Position numbers and translations under genes: made by a program
In this document: piece after piece, positions 1-7,574 of the stretch
How positions within the stretch are numbered: position 1 is the first letter of the stretch
How the letters are laid out: each line of letters opens with the position of its first letter
Source: an uncultured Acetatifactor sp.
Lineage (GTDB): Bacteria > Bacillota > Clostridia > Lachnospirales > Lachnospiraceae
Assembly (NCBI GenBank): GCA_910589035.1
Contig: CAJUSI010000081.1
Coordinates: forward strand, 1-64,000
Length of the DNA: 64,000 nt
Direction: 5' to 3'
Notes under the pieces: generated by a model
What the model was told of the DNA's origin: nothing
Database searches by the model: none
What the model saw: the letters and a program-made list of their open reading frames with translations, nothing else

Positions 1-2
1 AA

Positions 3-1034
3 ATATTGCGTGCTCTTGGCGCCACACAGAGCATGCTAAGGCGTATATTCCTCGACGAGGTGGGGCCTATCGGCCTGTCCATGACCGTCACGGACAAAAT
101 CATCCCCCAGCTTCTGGGCGTGGACATTGGCTGCGGCATGACCTGTGTAAAGCTGAACAAGGATAATGCAGAGTTCCAGAAGCTGGACCGAATCATCCGG
201 GAGAATGTGCCGTCAGGATTCGCCATAAGGAAAGAACCGCACCATATGGCGTCAGGATTCCCCTACGAAAAGCTCCGCTGTGCCAGGCATGTCAACAGGC
301 CGAAAGCAGAGAGGAGCCTGGGCACCCTTGGCGGCGGCAACCATTTTCTGGAGCTCGACAGGGGCGAGGACGGAGGCCTGTACCTGGTGGTGCACACGGG
401 CAGCAGACATCTGGGGGAAGAGGTGGCGGAGCATTATACAAAGCTTGCCCATACATTCCTGGCGGAGCGGGGGCTGGAGGTTCCCTATTACATGAGCTAC
501 CTGGAAGGGGATGAAAAGGAAGCCTATACGGAGGACGTGCAGACCGTTCAGGACTATGCCGAGCTGAACAGACAGATCATCATCCGGGAAATCCTGAAAG
601 GGATGAAATGGAAAGCGGTTGAGCAGTTCTCGGTGGCCCATAACTACCTGGATGCTTCCGGTATGCTCCGCAAGGGGGCCATCGCCGCCGAAGAGGGAAT
701 CCAGGTAATCATCCCGGCAAACATGCGGGACGGCATGATCCTGGGCATCGGGCTGGGCAATGAGGACTGGAACCGCTCAGCGCCCCACGGCTCCGGCAGG
801 CGGCTGAAGCGTGAGGACGTAAAAAGCCAGTATACCGTGTCGGACTTCAAGAAGGAAATGAAGGGCATCTACAGCAGCTGCGTGGGGGCGGACACATTGG
901 ACGAGGCTCCCTTTGCCTATCGTTCCATCGGGGAGATTGCCGGGCGGATCAGGGATACTGTCCGGATAACACAGACCCTGAAGCCGGTCTATAATTACAA
1001 GGCTGGGAGCAATGGGACTCATCAGAAGAGATAG
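3..1034 (+). CDS. rtcB: RtcB family RNA ligase, 5' end outside the window
   Basis: RtcB enzymes join RNA 2',3'-cyclic phosphate or 3'-phosphate ends to 5'-OH ends, using Mn2+ and GTP. About 342 residues are visible and the frame is open to the window edge. Family landmarks, counted from the TTG at 6, are GVDIGCGM (metal ligands D40 and C43), GGGNHFLE (N112, H113), HTGSRHLG (H130), AHNYLD (H212) and SAPHGSGR (H261, the histidine that is guanylated in this family). The C-terminal half looks complete. Just before VGPIGLSM, where the family normally has a PDxHxG block, the frame reads RRIFLDE instead. This may be a frameshift or small deletion near the 5' end. The prfH gene follows after 120 bases, and the two genes are commonly paired, which suggests a role in repairing cleaved rRNA or tRNA. 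Family assignment is firm; whether the 5' end is intact is not. Confidence 0.88.
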   Translation: MLRALGATQSMLRRIFLDEVGPIGLSMTVTDKIIPQLLGVDIGCGMTCVKLNKDNAEFQKLDRIIRENVPSGFAIRKEPHHMASGFPYEKLRCARHVNRPKAERSLGTLGGGNHFLELDRGEDGGLYLVVHTGSRHLGEEVAEHYTKLAHTFLAERGLEVPYYMSYLEGDEKEAYTEDVQTVQDYAELNRQIIIREILKGMKWKAVEQFSVAHNYLDASGMLRKGAIAAEEGIQVIIPANMRDGMILGIGLGNEDWNRSAPHGSGRRLKREDVKSQYTVSDFKKEMKGIYSSCVGADTLDEAPFAYRSIGEIAGRIRDTVRITQTLKPVYNYKAGSNGTHQKR

Positions 1035-1154
1035 CAGGGAAAAATAAGAAACTGCAGATAGCCACGCGGTATGAAAAAGTGGAAGAAAAATCATTACAGA
1101 TACCGCATACCGCATGACTATAGTAAAAGCAAAAACTGTATGAGGTACAAGCTT

Positions 1155-1790
1155 ATGATTATTCAGATCAGCGCAGGACAGGGACCCGCCGAATGCCAGT
1201 TGGCGGTGGCGAAGTTGTTCGAGGCGCTTAAAAGAGAATATGGGGATTTCAAAATCCTGTCAGAGACCAAAGGCCATGAGAGGGGCTGCCTGGACTCTAT
1301 CCGCTTCCGGACGGAGCATGACCTAAGCGGCCTGGAGGGAACGGTGCTGTGGATCTGCAGGAGCCCCTTCCGCAGGAACCACAAAAGGAAGAACTGGTAT
1401 GTGGACGTGAGCATCGTCCCGGAGGCAGTCCAGGTGGCGGCGGATGGGGAATACCGCATCGAGAAGTTTCACTGCGGCGGGAAAGGGGGCCAGAATGTGA
1501 ACAAGGTGGAGACCGGAGTGCGGATCATCCACATTCCTACCGGAACCGTGGCCCAGTCCACAGAGGAGAGGAGCCAGTTCCAGAATAAACAGAGGGCTAT
1601 GGAGCGGATGCGGGAGAAGCTTGCCGGCCTGCAGCAGGAGCAACGGGAACAGCAGACTGGCGCCGCGTGGATGGAGCACTACCGCATCGTCAGGGGGAAC
1701 CCGGTGCGGACTTATGAAGGGGAGTGTTTCCTGTTGAAAGAGAGAAAGGACGGAGATGACGGACAGGCGGCTCCGCCGGGAAGCACCTGA
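1155..1790 (+). CDS. prfH: Peptide chain release factor H (PrfH)
   Basis: A 211-residue release-factor homologue without the codon-recognition domains of RF1/RF2. The GGQ motif that triggers peptidyl-tRNA hydrolysis is at residues 111-113 (HCGGKGGQNVNKVETG), followed by a basic C-terminal helix rich in Arg, Lys and Gln. The ATG at 1155 is chosen because it gives the family N-terminus MIIQISAGQGP and has GAGG nine bases upstream; the frame is open further upstream to 1071 but without a better start. Published work on RtcB-PrfH pairs indicates that PrfH releases peptides from ribosomes damaged in the 16S decoding region and that the linked RtcB reseals the RNA. The gene follows rtcB on the same strand with no terminator between, so co-transcription is likely. 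Confidence 0.93.
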   Translation: MIIQISAGQGPAECQLAVAKLFEALKREYGDFKILSETKGHERGCLDSIRFRTEHDLSGLEGTVLWICRSPFRRNHKRKNWYVDVSIVPEAVQVAADGEYRIEKFHCGGKGGQNVNKVETGVRIIHIPTGTVAQSTEERSQFQNKQRAMERMREKLAGLQQEQREQQTGAAWMEHYRIVRGNPVRTYEGECFLLKERKDGDDGQAAPPGST

Positions 1791-1870
1791 CTGTGACGAG
1801 TGCCATAACCCCATGGCAAACAGGAATATTTTGTCTGAAGCTGGACTTGCTTCCTGAATAATACGATAAG

Positions 1871-1900
1871 AAATCTCTGTGCCAGGTGACACAGGGATTT
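1871..1900 (+). terminator. Possible weak terminator hairpin after prfH
   Basis: AAATC-T-CTGTG pairs with CACAG-G-GATTT across an 8-base loop, 80 bases after prfH. No clear T-run follows, so termination is only suggested by position and symmetry. Confidence 0.3.
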
Positions 1901-2066
1901 CCTGCCTTCAGCAGAAAACGGTCTCCTTGCTTTACGCCGCTTCTGTAATAAGCTGTGGACTCCTGAATTGGGCATACAGAGGTTTGGCATCAATAGCAGC
2001 TGTTGGCATAAGCTGTAAAGCAATATATTCAGTCAAAAAACATAAAGCAATAAAATGATCTGATAA

Positions 2067-2094
2067 TTGATAAAATAAAAGAAAATGCTATAAT
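2067..2094 (+). promoter_or_regulatory. Sigma-A type promoter for the 2370 gene
   Basis: TTGATA at 2067-2072, a 16-base AT-rich spacer and a perfect TATAAT at 2089-2094. The start codon at 2370 is about 270 bases downstream, leaving a long leader with inverted repeats. Confidence 0.6.
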
Positions 2095-2248
2095 ATATTT
2101 ATTGCAGGACGAATAAATTCTGAAAATTTAAAATGACAGAGAGATTTTTCGTGATTAGTATAATCCAATTTAATCTCTCCGGGTCTAATTTCCCGCAGTT
2201 CTGCTGCACAACAAACTAATGACGAGCGAAGCAAGTCTCGGGCTGATA

Positions 2249-2269
2249 CCCCGCAACTCTGCTGTGGGG
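2249..2269. repeat. CCCCGCA/TGTGGGG palindrome, copy 1
   Basis: CCCCGCA, a 7-base loop and TGTGGGG (one G-T pair), followed by AGTTTCATT. Related copies lie at 5242-5269 and 20489-20514, so this is a dispersed intergenic palindrome. Confidence 0.6.
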
Positions 2270-2369
2270 AGTTTCATTAACCATATGTTTGATGCGATAA
2301 GCAAATCAGCAAAAATTTCAATCAAACAGTTTGTTGAATATAGAGCTATTAAAATTGAGTTATATTAGT

Positions 2370-2714
2370 ATGAACAAGATGAAGAAACTGGTAGCTGCCG
2401 CAGTCATGGGTCTGGCAATCACAGTACAGGACGTGATGCCGATGATATCTGTAAAGGCGGCGGAGGCTGTACCAATGGTTTTGGAAACATGTAAGGGATG
2501 CGGAACAGCTGTGAATGTAGACGTAAAGAGAACTGACGGAGCAAGAACATGGCTCTATAAATGTGATGACCCAGCGCATAAGGAGGCAGGTATGATAGAC
2601 TGTAATGTTTATAGAGTAACAGTAATCGAATATTCCAGGTATCTCTGCCCGAATTGCAATAATTCAGAAATTATAAATTCGAAGAATGTATATAAATATA
2701 TACATGTCTTCTAA
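2370..2714 (+). CDS. Small secreted Cys-rich protein of unknown function
   Basis: 114 residues. The N-terminus MNKMKKLVAAAVMGLAIT, followed by a hydrophobic stretch and AAEA, reads as a signal peptide with cleavage near residue 30. The mature part holds CKGCG, CDDPAHKEAG, a lone Cys and CPNC, an arrangement like a zinc ribbon or a disulfide-bonded domain. The frame extends 13 codons upstream, but ATG 2370 fits the signal peptide best; no strong ribosome binding site is visible. Codon use and base composition are clearly more AT-rich than in the genes around it, which could mean horizontal acquisition or low expression. It is followed by a GC-rich terminator. I do not recognise a named family. 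Confidence 0.6.
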   Translation: MNKMKKLVAAAVMGLAITVQDVMPMISVKAAEAVPMVLETCKGCGTAVNVDVKRTDGARTWLYKCDDPAHKEAGMIDCNVYRVTVIEYSRYLCPNCNNSEIINSKNVYKYIHVF

Positions 2715-2747
2715 GACTTTTAGATCGGGAAAGAAGAAATTTCCTGA

Positions 2748-2776
2748 GGAGCCCGAGTTATCCCGGGCTCCGTTTT
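2748..2776 (+). terminator. Rho-independent terminator
   Basis: GGAGCCCG (2748-2755) pairs perfectly with CGGGCTCC (2764-2771) and is followed by GTTTTC. It lies 33 bases after the small secreted protein gene and just before the ribosome binding site of the lipoprotein. Confidence 0.6.
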
Positions 2777-2802
2777 CAGTGTTATGGCAGATGGAGGTTG
2801 GG

Positions 2803-5037
2803 ATGAAGGACAGAAACAGAAGATCAGAGACGGTACGAAGAAAGACAGGCCGTATAAAGCGGGCGGCGCTTATAAGCCTGGCCGGTATCCTGCTCCTTTC
2901 GGCATGCGGAAAGAAGCAGCAGGAACAGTCAGGAACGCAGGGACAGACGGAAACACGGCAGCAGTCAGACCAGGAGGGCGAATATCTCTATGTGCCGGAG
3001 GGGGTGGAGGGGATTTCCTCGGAGCCTGGTTCTTCCATGGGGCAGCGTAATTTCGCGGTGAATGGAGACTACCTGTACTATCTGACGGATGGGATTTACC
3101 GGATCCCCCTGGGGGAGAAACTGGATTTTACCCGGAAGGAAACGGTTGCCCAGAAGAGTTCCCTCCTGGAATCGGCAATGGAGAGTATTGAATATTTTAC
3201 AGTAGACCGGGATCAGAACCTGTACTACATTACGCTCTCCTATAGGGACATGATCCCCACCCTGCATAAACGGACAGCGGAGGGGGAGGAAGTGTACAGC
3301 AGCCCGATGGAGGAGGAAATGACGACAATTTCTTCGGATTCTATCCTGGCTGTGGACGGGACGGGAGGAGTGTATGTCCTGCTCCCGTCTTCCATCCTGC
3401 ACTACGGCCCGGAGGGAAGTCTGATGGGAGAGCTTCCCCTGGAGGAAGAAATGGCGGAAAGCAGCGGGGCAGCGAATAACCTGATAGGGCTGCCAGATGG
3501 GCATGTCTTCTTTATTACGCGTAGCGCCCTGGTTGCGGACTGCAGGGCCTATGAGATTCCGGAAGGGGACAGGCCCAGGCTGCTGCTCCAGTTCAGTGAC
3601 GGCGTGCTGTACCGTTACAGTCTGGCGGACGGCTCCGTTGAAACGGTTCTGGCCTGGCAGGACTGCGATCTCTACAGGAATGACATAACGGCCGTTATAC
3701 AGGTTTCGGAGGAACAGCTGCTGGTTGTAGCCCTTACCGGGGAGAGCACGGAGGAATTTCAGGAGATGCTTCTTCTGACCAAAACTCCGGCAGACCAGGT
3801 CACCCGAAAGGAGACGATTACGCTGGCGTCCCTGTCCCCCTCCGGTGACATGGAGAAGGCGGCGGCGAAATTCAACCGGCGCAACAGCCGGTACCATGTC
3901 ACCATAGAAAGGTACGGGTCAGGCGGCTTCTATTCGGATGCAAACGAAGGGGCCAGGGCGAGGCTGGACAGCGCGCTGATATCAAAGGAGAATGCGCCGG
4001 ACCTGCTGGACCTGTCGAATCTGGATATTATCAAATACGTGAAAGCCGGTGCGCTGGAAGATCTCTATCCCTATATGGAGCAGGGTGGGGAGATCGGCAG
4101 GGGGGATTTCCTGACCAATCTGCTGGAGGGATATACCTTCGATGGAAAGCTGGCCTGTATCCCTAAGACATTTATATTTAAGGGGGCTTACATTACCGAT
4201 GAGCGGATCCAGGCAACGGCAGAGTGGACAATGGAAAGCGTCCTGGAGACAGCGGGGCAGTATCCGGATGTCAGGCTGTTCCCGGAGGATGCGGGGGGAC
4301 TGCAGGAGTATTATGGGGCCTATCTTCTGGAGAAATTCGTGGATTGGGAGAGCGGGGAATGCCGGTTTGACAGTGAGGAATTCTCCAGGCTGTTGGAGCG
4401 GGTGAAACAGGAGTCCGCACTGGCCGGGCAGGAACCTCTGCTGAATGTACAGTCTATCATGAGCTTTGATGAGTATCAGAAAGCGCTGATGGAGGCGGCG
4501 GACAGCGGGGAAAAGGCCGTCCTGCGCGGGCTGCCCTCGGCTGACGGCACAGATACCTATACGCCCAGGGCGTGGGACATCCTGGGGATCAGCGTCAATT
4601 CCAGGCAGAAGGACGGAGCGTGGGAATTTATGCAGTTTTACTTACAGGAGGGAATGCGGGTTGGAGTCTGGTACAGATTCCCCACTCTGTTATCCCTGCT
4701 TGACGAGGTACAGGCGTATTCTGTGACGCCGCAATATGAAATGTCTGACGGCAAGGTGCTGACAGACAGCGATGGCCGGCCCCGGGAACGACCCAGATAT
4801 ACCCAGACCAGGAACGGTGTCGAGACAAAATTCTATGCCCTGGGCCAGGAGGAAGCGGAGACCTTGCGCAGTGTGCTGGAGCAAATCAATTTCCGCCCCA
4901 GGGGGACGCTGGAGCAATCCGTGCTTTCTATTGTGGAAGAGGAGGCGGCTGCATTTATCAAAGGGGGGAAGGCTGTGGATGAGACCACAGAGGTGATACA
5001 GAACAGGGTGCGTCTCCTGCTGCAGGAAAATATGTGA
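2803..5037 (+). CDS. Large extracellular solute-binding-type lipoprotein
   Basis: 744 residues. The start ATG 2803 has GGAGG six bases upstream. A basic N-terminus, a hydrophobic helix and the lipobox LLSAC (Cys35) predict a lipid-anchored exported protein. Residues of about 60-370 contain repeated short segments such as DYLYYLTDGIYRIP, QNLYYITL and GGVYVLLPSSILHYG, typical of a beta-propeller-like domain. From about 375 (LASLSPSGDMEKAAAKFNRRNSRYHVTIERYG) to the end it resembles ABC-transporter solute-binding proteins of the sugar-binding class, including the phrase DLLDLSNLDIIKYVKAGALEDLYPYM. No permease or ATPase gene is next to it, so it may use a distant transporter or act as a sensor or scavenger. 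The domain limits are my reading of the sequence. The ligand is unknown. Confidence 0.85.
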   Translation: MKDRNRRSETVRRKTGRIKRAALISLAGILLLSACGKKQQEQSGTQGQTETRQQSDQEGEYLYVPEGVEGISSEPGSSMGQRNFAVNGDYLYYLTDGIYRIPLGEKLDFTRKETVAQKSSLLESAMESIEYFTVDRDQNLYYITLSYRDMIPTLHKRTAEGEEVYSSPMEEEMTTISSDSILAVDGTGGVYVLLPSSILHYGPEGSLMGELPLEEEMAESSGAANNLIGLPDGHVFFITRSALVADCRAYEIPEGDRPRLLLQFSDGVLYRYSLADGSVETVLAWQDCDLYRNDITAVIQVSEEQLLVVALTGESTEEFQEMLLLTKTPADQVTRKETITLASLSPSGDMEKAAAKFNRRNSRYHVTIERYGSGGFYSDANEGARARLDSALISKENAPDLLDLSNLDIIKYVKAGALEDLYPYMEQGGEIGRGDFLTNLLEGYTFDGKLACIPKTFIFKGAYITDERIQATAEWTMESVLETAGQYPDVRLFPEDAGGLQEYYGAYLLEKFVDWESGECRFDSEEFSRLLERVKQESALAGQEPLLNVQSIMSFDEYQKALMEAADSGEKAVLRGLPSADGTDTYTPRAWDILGISVNSRQKDGAWEFMQFYLQEGMRVGVWYRFPTLLSLLDEVQAYSVTPQYEMSDGKVLTDSDGRPRERPRYTQTRNGVETKFYALGQEEAETLRSVLEQINFRPRGTLEQSVLSIVEEEAAAFIKGGKAVDETTEVIQNRVRLLLQENM

Positions 5038-5138
5038 GCAGGGCAAAATAAGTAAGGAAATGGCGGCAGGTGAGAGGTTAGCTTTATTCCAGCGAGGGGC
5101 CAATACCCAACTGCTTGCAGCGGAGTAATGGATTGTAA

Positions 5139-5185
5139 AAAGAAATGCGACAAGAGTTATTAAACTCTATCGCATTTCTTTTTGA
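5139..5185 (+). terminator. Rho-independent terminator of the lipoprotein gene
   Basis: AAGAAATGCGA and TCGCATTTCTT form a long stem, continued inward by GAGTT/AACTC, and are followed by TTTTG. It is the clearest terminator in this part of the window. Confidence 0.85.
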
Positions 5186-5241
5186 AATGAAAACACTGCA
5201 TTTCTGCGGTTTGCAGAACCTTTATTTCATCTCTCAGGGTT

Positions 5242-5269
5242 AATTCCCCGCAGCTTGCTGTGGGGAATT
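5242..5269. repeat. CCCCGCAG palindrome, copy 2 (best copy)
   Basis: AATTCCCCGCAGC, two bases, then GCTGTGGGGAATT: a 13-bp stem with one G-T pair, flanked by GGTTA and TCATT. It lies after a terminator, so it is an intergenic element and not itself needed for termination. Confidence 0.7.
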
Positions 5270-5476
5270 TCATTTACAGGTGCTGAAAAACCGGGCAGGA
5301 TACGCCTGATGCCGGACATCCATTATGGTCGGGCGGGGCCTGTTGCCTGTCCGTGACTGCGTATGGGGACGGCTGAATAAAGGATGAATTAAGCACAGGA
5401 ACCCGCTATACAAATTTCTGAAATTATGATAAACTGAATACCATGCGGATTGCGGAACAGGAGGTTTAATAGAAAA

Positions 5477-6526
5477 ATGGAAGAAATGAAGGAAGGCTTA
5501 GCAGGGGAAGAGAACATGGAACTGCCGAAGACAGATGTGGTCCGGGAGGCCAGAAAGCATTTTTCAAGCCTGGGACTGATGTTCTTCCTGGGGGCAATCG
5601 TGATCTATGCTGTGCAGCTGGTTCCTGCGGCGTTACTGAGTTGGCTGAGGCCCGAGTGGATGCAGAACGGAAATCTGGCATTGATGGCGGGGATGCTGCC
5701 CATGTATCTGGTCGGCATGCCGGTGCTGATTCTGCTGGTGAAAAGGATACCGGCGGAGAGTCCGGAGCGCCGCGTCATGAATGCAGGACATTTTACGCTG
5801 TCGGCAATTATATGCTTTGCGCTTGTGTATCTGACCAACGGCCTGGGCAATATTATCACTCTGCTCATCGGTATCCTGAAAGGCGGTGCCGTACAGAACC
5901 AGGTGCTGGAGGTGACTTCTTCCGTCAGCATGTGGGCGATTATGCTGTATATGGTGATCTGTGCGCCCATTATGGAAGAGTATGTTTTCAGAAAGTTGAT
6001 AGTGGACAGAACCGTCCGGTACGGCCAGGCTGCGGCCGTCCTCGTATCGGGGCTGATGTTCGGCCTGTTCCACGGCAATCTGAACCAGTTTATCTACGCT
6101 TTCGTACTGGGGGTATTTCTTGCTTTTCTGTATGTGAAGACCGGGAATCTGAAGATTACCATAGCACTGCATATGCTGATTAATTTTATGGGCGGTGCAG
6201 TCAGTACCTGGCTGATGCGGCTGGTAGACCTGGACGAATATATCCGGCTTGTCGGCGGGAATAATGCGGAAGCCATGGCGGCCTTTCTGCGCGACAATAT
6301 GCTGGGGCTGTTTGCGTATCTGTGCTTATTGATCTTCCTGATAGGAGTGACTCTGGCGGGCCTTACACTGCTGATTGTATTTCTGGCAAAAAGGAGATTC
6401 ACTTTTCAGAAAGGAAGCGTCGTAATCCCCAGGGGAAAAAGGTTCTCTGCCGTGATGGTGAATGCGGGAATGCTCATTTACAGCGTTTTCTTCACCGCAA
6501 TTATTATAATACAGCTGTTCCTGTAG
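5477..6526 (+). CDS. CPBP family intramembrane metalloprotease
   Basis: 349 residues with about eight hydrophobic segments. The CPBP (Abi/Rce1-like) motifs are present: EEYVFR (E167, E168, R172), FGLFHGN (H199) and a third motif LHMLINF (H232). These form the glutamate protease active site buried in the membrane. In bacteria the family acts in bacteriocin self-immunity, processing of surface proteins and unknown roles; nothing nearby names the substrate. AGGAGG at 5459-5464 lies 12 bases before ATG 5477 and further before ATG 5486; a TTG at 5450 also opens the frame but lacks a ribosome binding site. No bacteriocin gene is visible next to it. Confidence 0.87.
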   Translation: MEEMKEGLAGEENMELPKTDVVREARKHFSSLGLMFFLGAIVIYAVQLVPAALLSWLRPEWMQNGNLALMAGMLPMYLVGMPVLILLVKRIPAESPERRVMNAGHFTLSAIICFALVYLTNGLGNIITLLIGILKGGAVQNQVLEVTSSVSMWAIMLYMVICAPIMEEYVFRKLIVDRTVRYGQAAAVLVSGLMFGLFHGNLNQFIYAFVLGVFLAFLYVKTGNLKITIALHMLINFMGGAVSTWLMRLVDLDEYIRLVGGNNAEAMAAFLRDNMLGLFAYLCLLIFLIGVTLAGLTLLIVFLAKRRFTFQKGSVVIPRGKRFSAVMVNAGMLIYSVFFTAIIIIQLFL

Positions 6527-6619
6527 GCATTTAAAAATATTTTCCCGTGTGGACCGGCAGAATATTTGCTCCGGTCAGGCATGGTGAAATGCTATAGTAT
6601 CGACTCAGGTTTGCTCGGT

Positions 6620-6639
6620 TCAGGCGCCTGACAACGAAA
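6620..6639. repeat. Dispersed 20-bp element with CAGGCGCCTG palindrome, copy 1
   Basis: TCAGGCGCCTGACAACGAAA is identical to 61179-61198, about 54.5 kb away. The core CAGGCGCCTG is a perfect palindrome. Both copies lie in intergenic regions upstream of genes on the plus strand. Confidence 0.7.
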
Positions 6640-6674
6640 TCCTGTACGTTTTGCTCAGCTTCGGTTTTGGTTAT

Positions 6675-6774
6675 ACTGCATAACGCTGAATACTGCCTGA
6701 TGCAATCATGCGATTGAACCGGTCAGCGTTATGCAGTCTGGTTTCACGGCAGGTGAAAGCGTTAAGCAGTATAA
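6675..6774. promoter_or_regulatory. Three-arm inverted repeat before the thioesterase gene
   Basis: ACTGCATAACGCTGA (6675-6689) is the exact reverse complement of TCAGCGTTATGCAGT (6723-6737). A third arm, GCGTTAAGCAGTATAA (6759-6774), matches the reverse complement of the first arm (6671-6686) at 15 of 16 positions. The first arm can therefore pair with either of the other two, a layout seen in attenuators, or the arms could be operator copies. The last arm ends 27 bases before the start codon at 6802. Confidence 0.55.
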
Positions 6775-6801
6775 TTCAGAGAACAGAGAAGGAAGTTTGA
6801 C

Positions 6802-7518
6802 ATGTATACATTTGAAGGAAGAATCAGATACAGTGAAGCGGACAGCGAGGGAAAGCTCACAATGGCTTCTCTGATCAACTATTTTCAGGACTGCTCCTCC
6901 TTTCAGTCGGAGGATCTGGGGATTGGGCTCGATTATCTGAGGGAGAACCGCCTGGTCTGGGTGCTTTCCTCCTGGCAGATTGTTGTGGACCGCTACCCTT
7001 TTTACTGTGAGAAGGTGACGATAGGTACCCGGCCCTATGAAATGAAGGGATTTCTGGGGTACCGGAATTTTGCCATGCTGGATGCGGAGGGAAAGTATCT
7101 GGCCAGGGCAAATTCCCTGTGGAGCCTGCTGGATACACAGACCGGCCGTCCGACAATGATTCCGGAGGAGATGACGGCGCGGTATGGACTCGGTGAGAAG
7201 CTTGAAATGGAGTATGCGCCGCGCAAAATAGCAATTCCTCCGTGCGGTGTGGAAAAGGAGGCCGTGGTGGTGAAGAAACATCATCTGGATACCAATCACC
7301 ATGTAAATAATCAGCAGTTTGTCAGTATCGCAATGGACTGCCTGCCGGAGGACTATGCAGTGAGGCAGGTCCGGGCGGAATACCGCAGGCAGGCGTTTCT
7401 GAACGATGTGCTTATTCCCCGGGTGACCGATGAGGAAGACAGGACGGTGGTAGTGCTGGGGGATGCGGAGGGGAAGCCCTGCATGGTTGCGGAGTTCAGG
7501 AAACCTGCGCGCCGCTGA
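6802..7518 (+). CDS. Acyl-ACP thioesterase (FatA/FatB-like)
   Basis: 238 residues with two hot-dog domains. The N-terminal part reads YTFEGRIRYSEADSEGKLTMASLINYFQDCSSFQSEDLGIG and continues with WVLSSWQIVVDRYPFYCEKVTIGT, the pattern of bacterial acyl-ACP thioesterases. The second domain has HHLDTNHHVNNQQFV, which holds the conserved Asn/His region of the active site. The enzyme releases free fatty acids from acyl carrier protein in the cytosol. AAGG lies a few bases before ATG 6802. No fatty-acid synthesis gene is adjacent. The three-arm inverted repeat upstream may control its expression. Confidence 0.9.
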   Translation: MYTFEGRIRYSEADSEGKLTMASLINYFQDCSSFQSEDLGIGLDYLRENRLVWVLSSWQIVVDRYPFYCEKVTIGTRPYEMKGFLGYRNFAMLDAEGKYLARANSLWSLLDTQTGRPTMIPEEMTARYGLGEKLEMEYAPRKIAIPPCGVEKEAVVVKKHHLDTNHHVNNQQFVSIAMDCLPEDYAVRQVRAEYRRQAFLNDVLIPRVTDEEDRTVVVLGDAEGKPCMVAEFRKPARR

Positions 7519-7574
7519 CAGGAAATATAAAAGGAAGAAAACAGAAAAACAAAACGAGTAGAAAAGGAAGAGAA

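Larger units (their letters stand above)
1791..2369 (+). other. Gap between prfH and the secreted Cys-rich protein gene
   Basis: This stretch holds no convincing gene. It turns AT-rich from about 2030. It contains the hairpin at 1871-1900, a promoter at 2067-2094 and a structured leader. In the leader, GAGAGATT (about 2139-2146) can pair with AATCTCTC (about 2171-2178). A degenerate half copy of the CCCCGCAG palindrome lies near 2187-2209 and a full copy at 2249-2269. Reading frames across the prfH end on the minus strand look like shadows. Confidence 0.6.
5038..5476 (+). other. Gap between the lipoprotein and CPBP protease genes
   Basis: It contains a terminator (5139-5185), a palindrome (5242-5269) and about 200 bases with no recognisable gene. 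A TATGAT at 5425-5430 could be a -10 box for the next gene, but no good -35 box is seen. An 8-codon reading frame at 5443-5469 overlaps the AGGAGG of the CPBP gene and could in principle couple translation. Confidence 0.5.

Noticed and set aside
252..1115. Several minus-strand open frames over rtcB
   Set aside because: They follow the codon pattern of rtcB in the opposite direction, have no ribosome binding sites and match no family.
1349..1892. Open frames over prfH on both strands
   Set aside because: They are shadows of the prfH reading frame.
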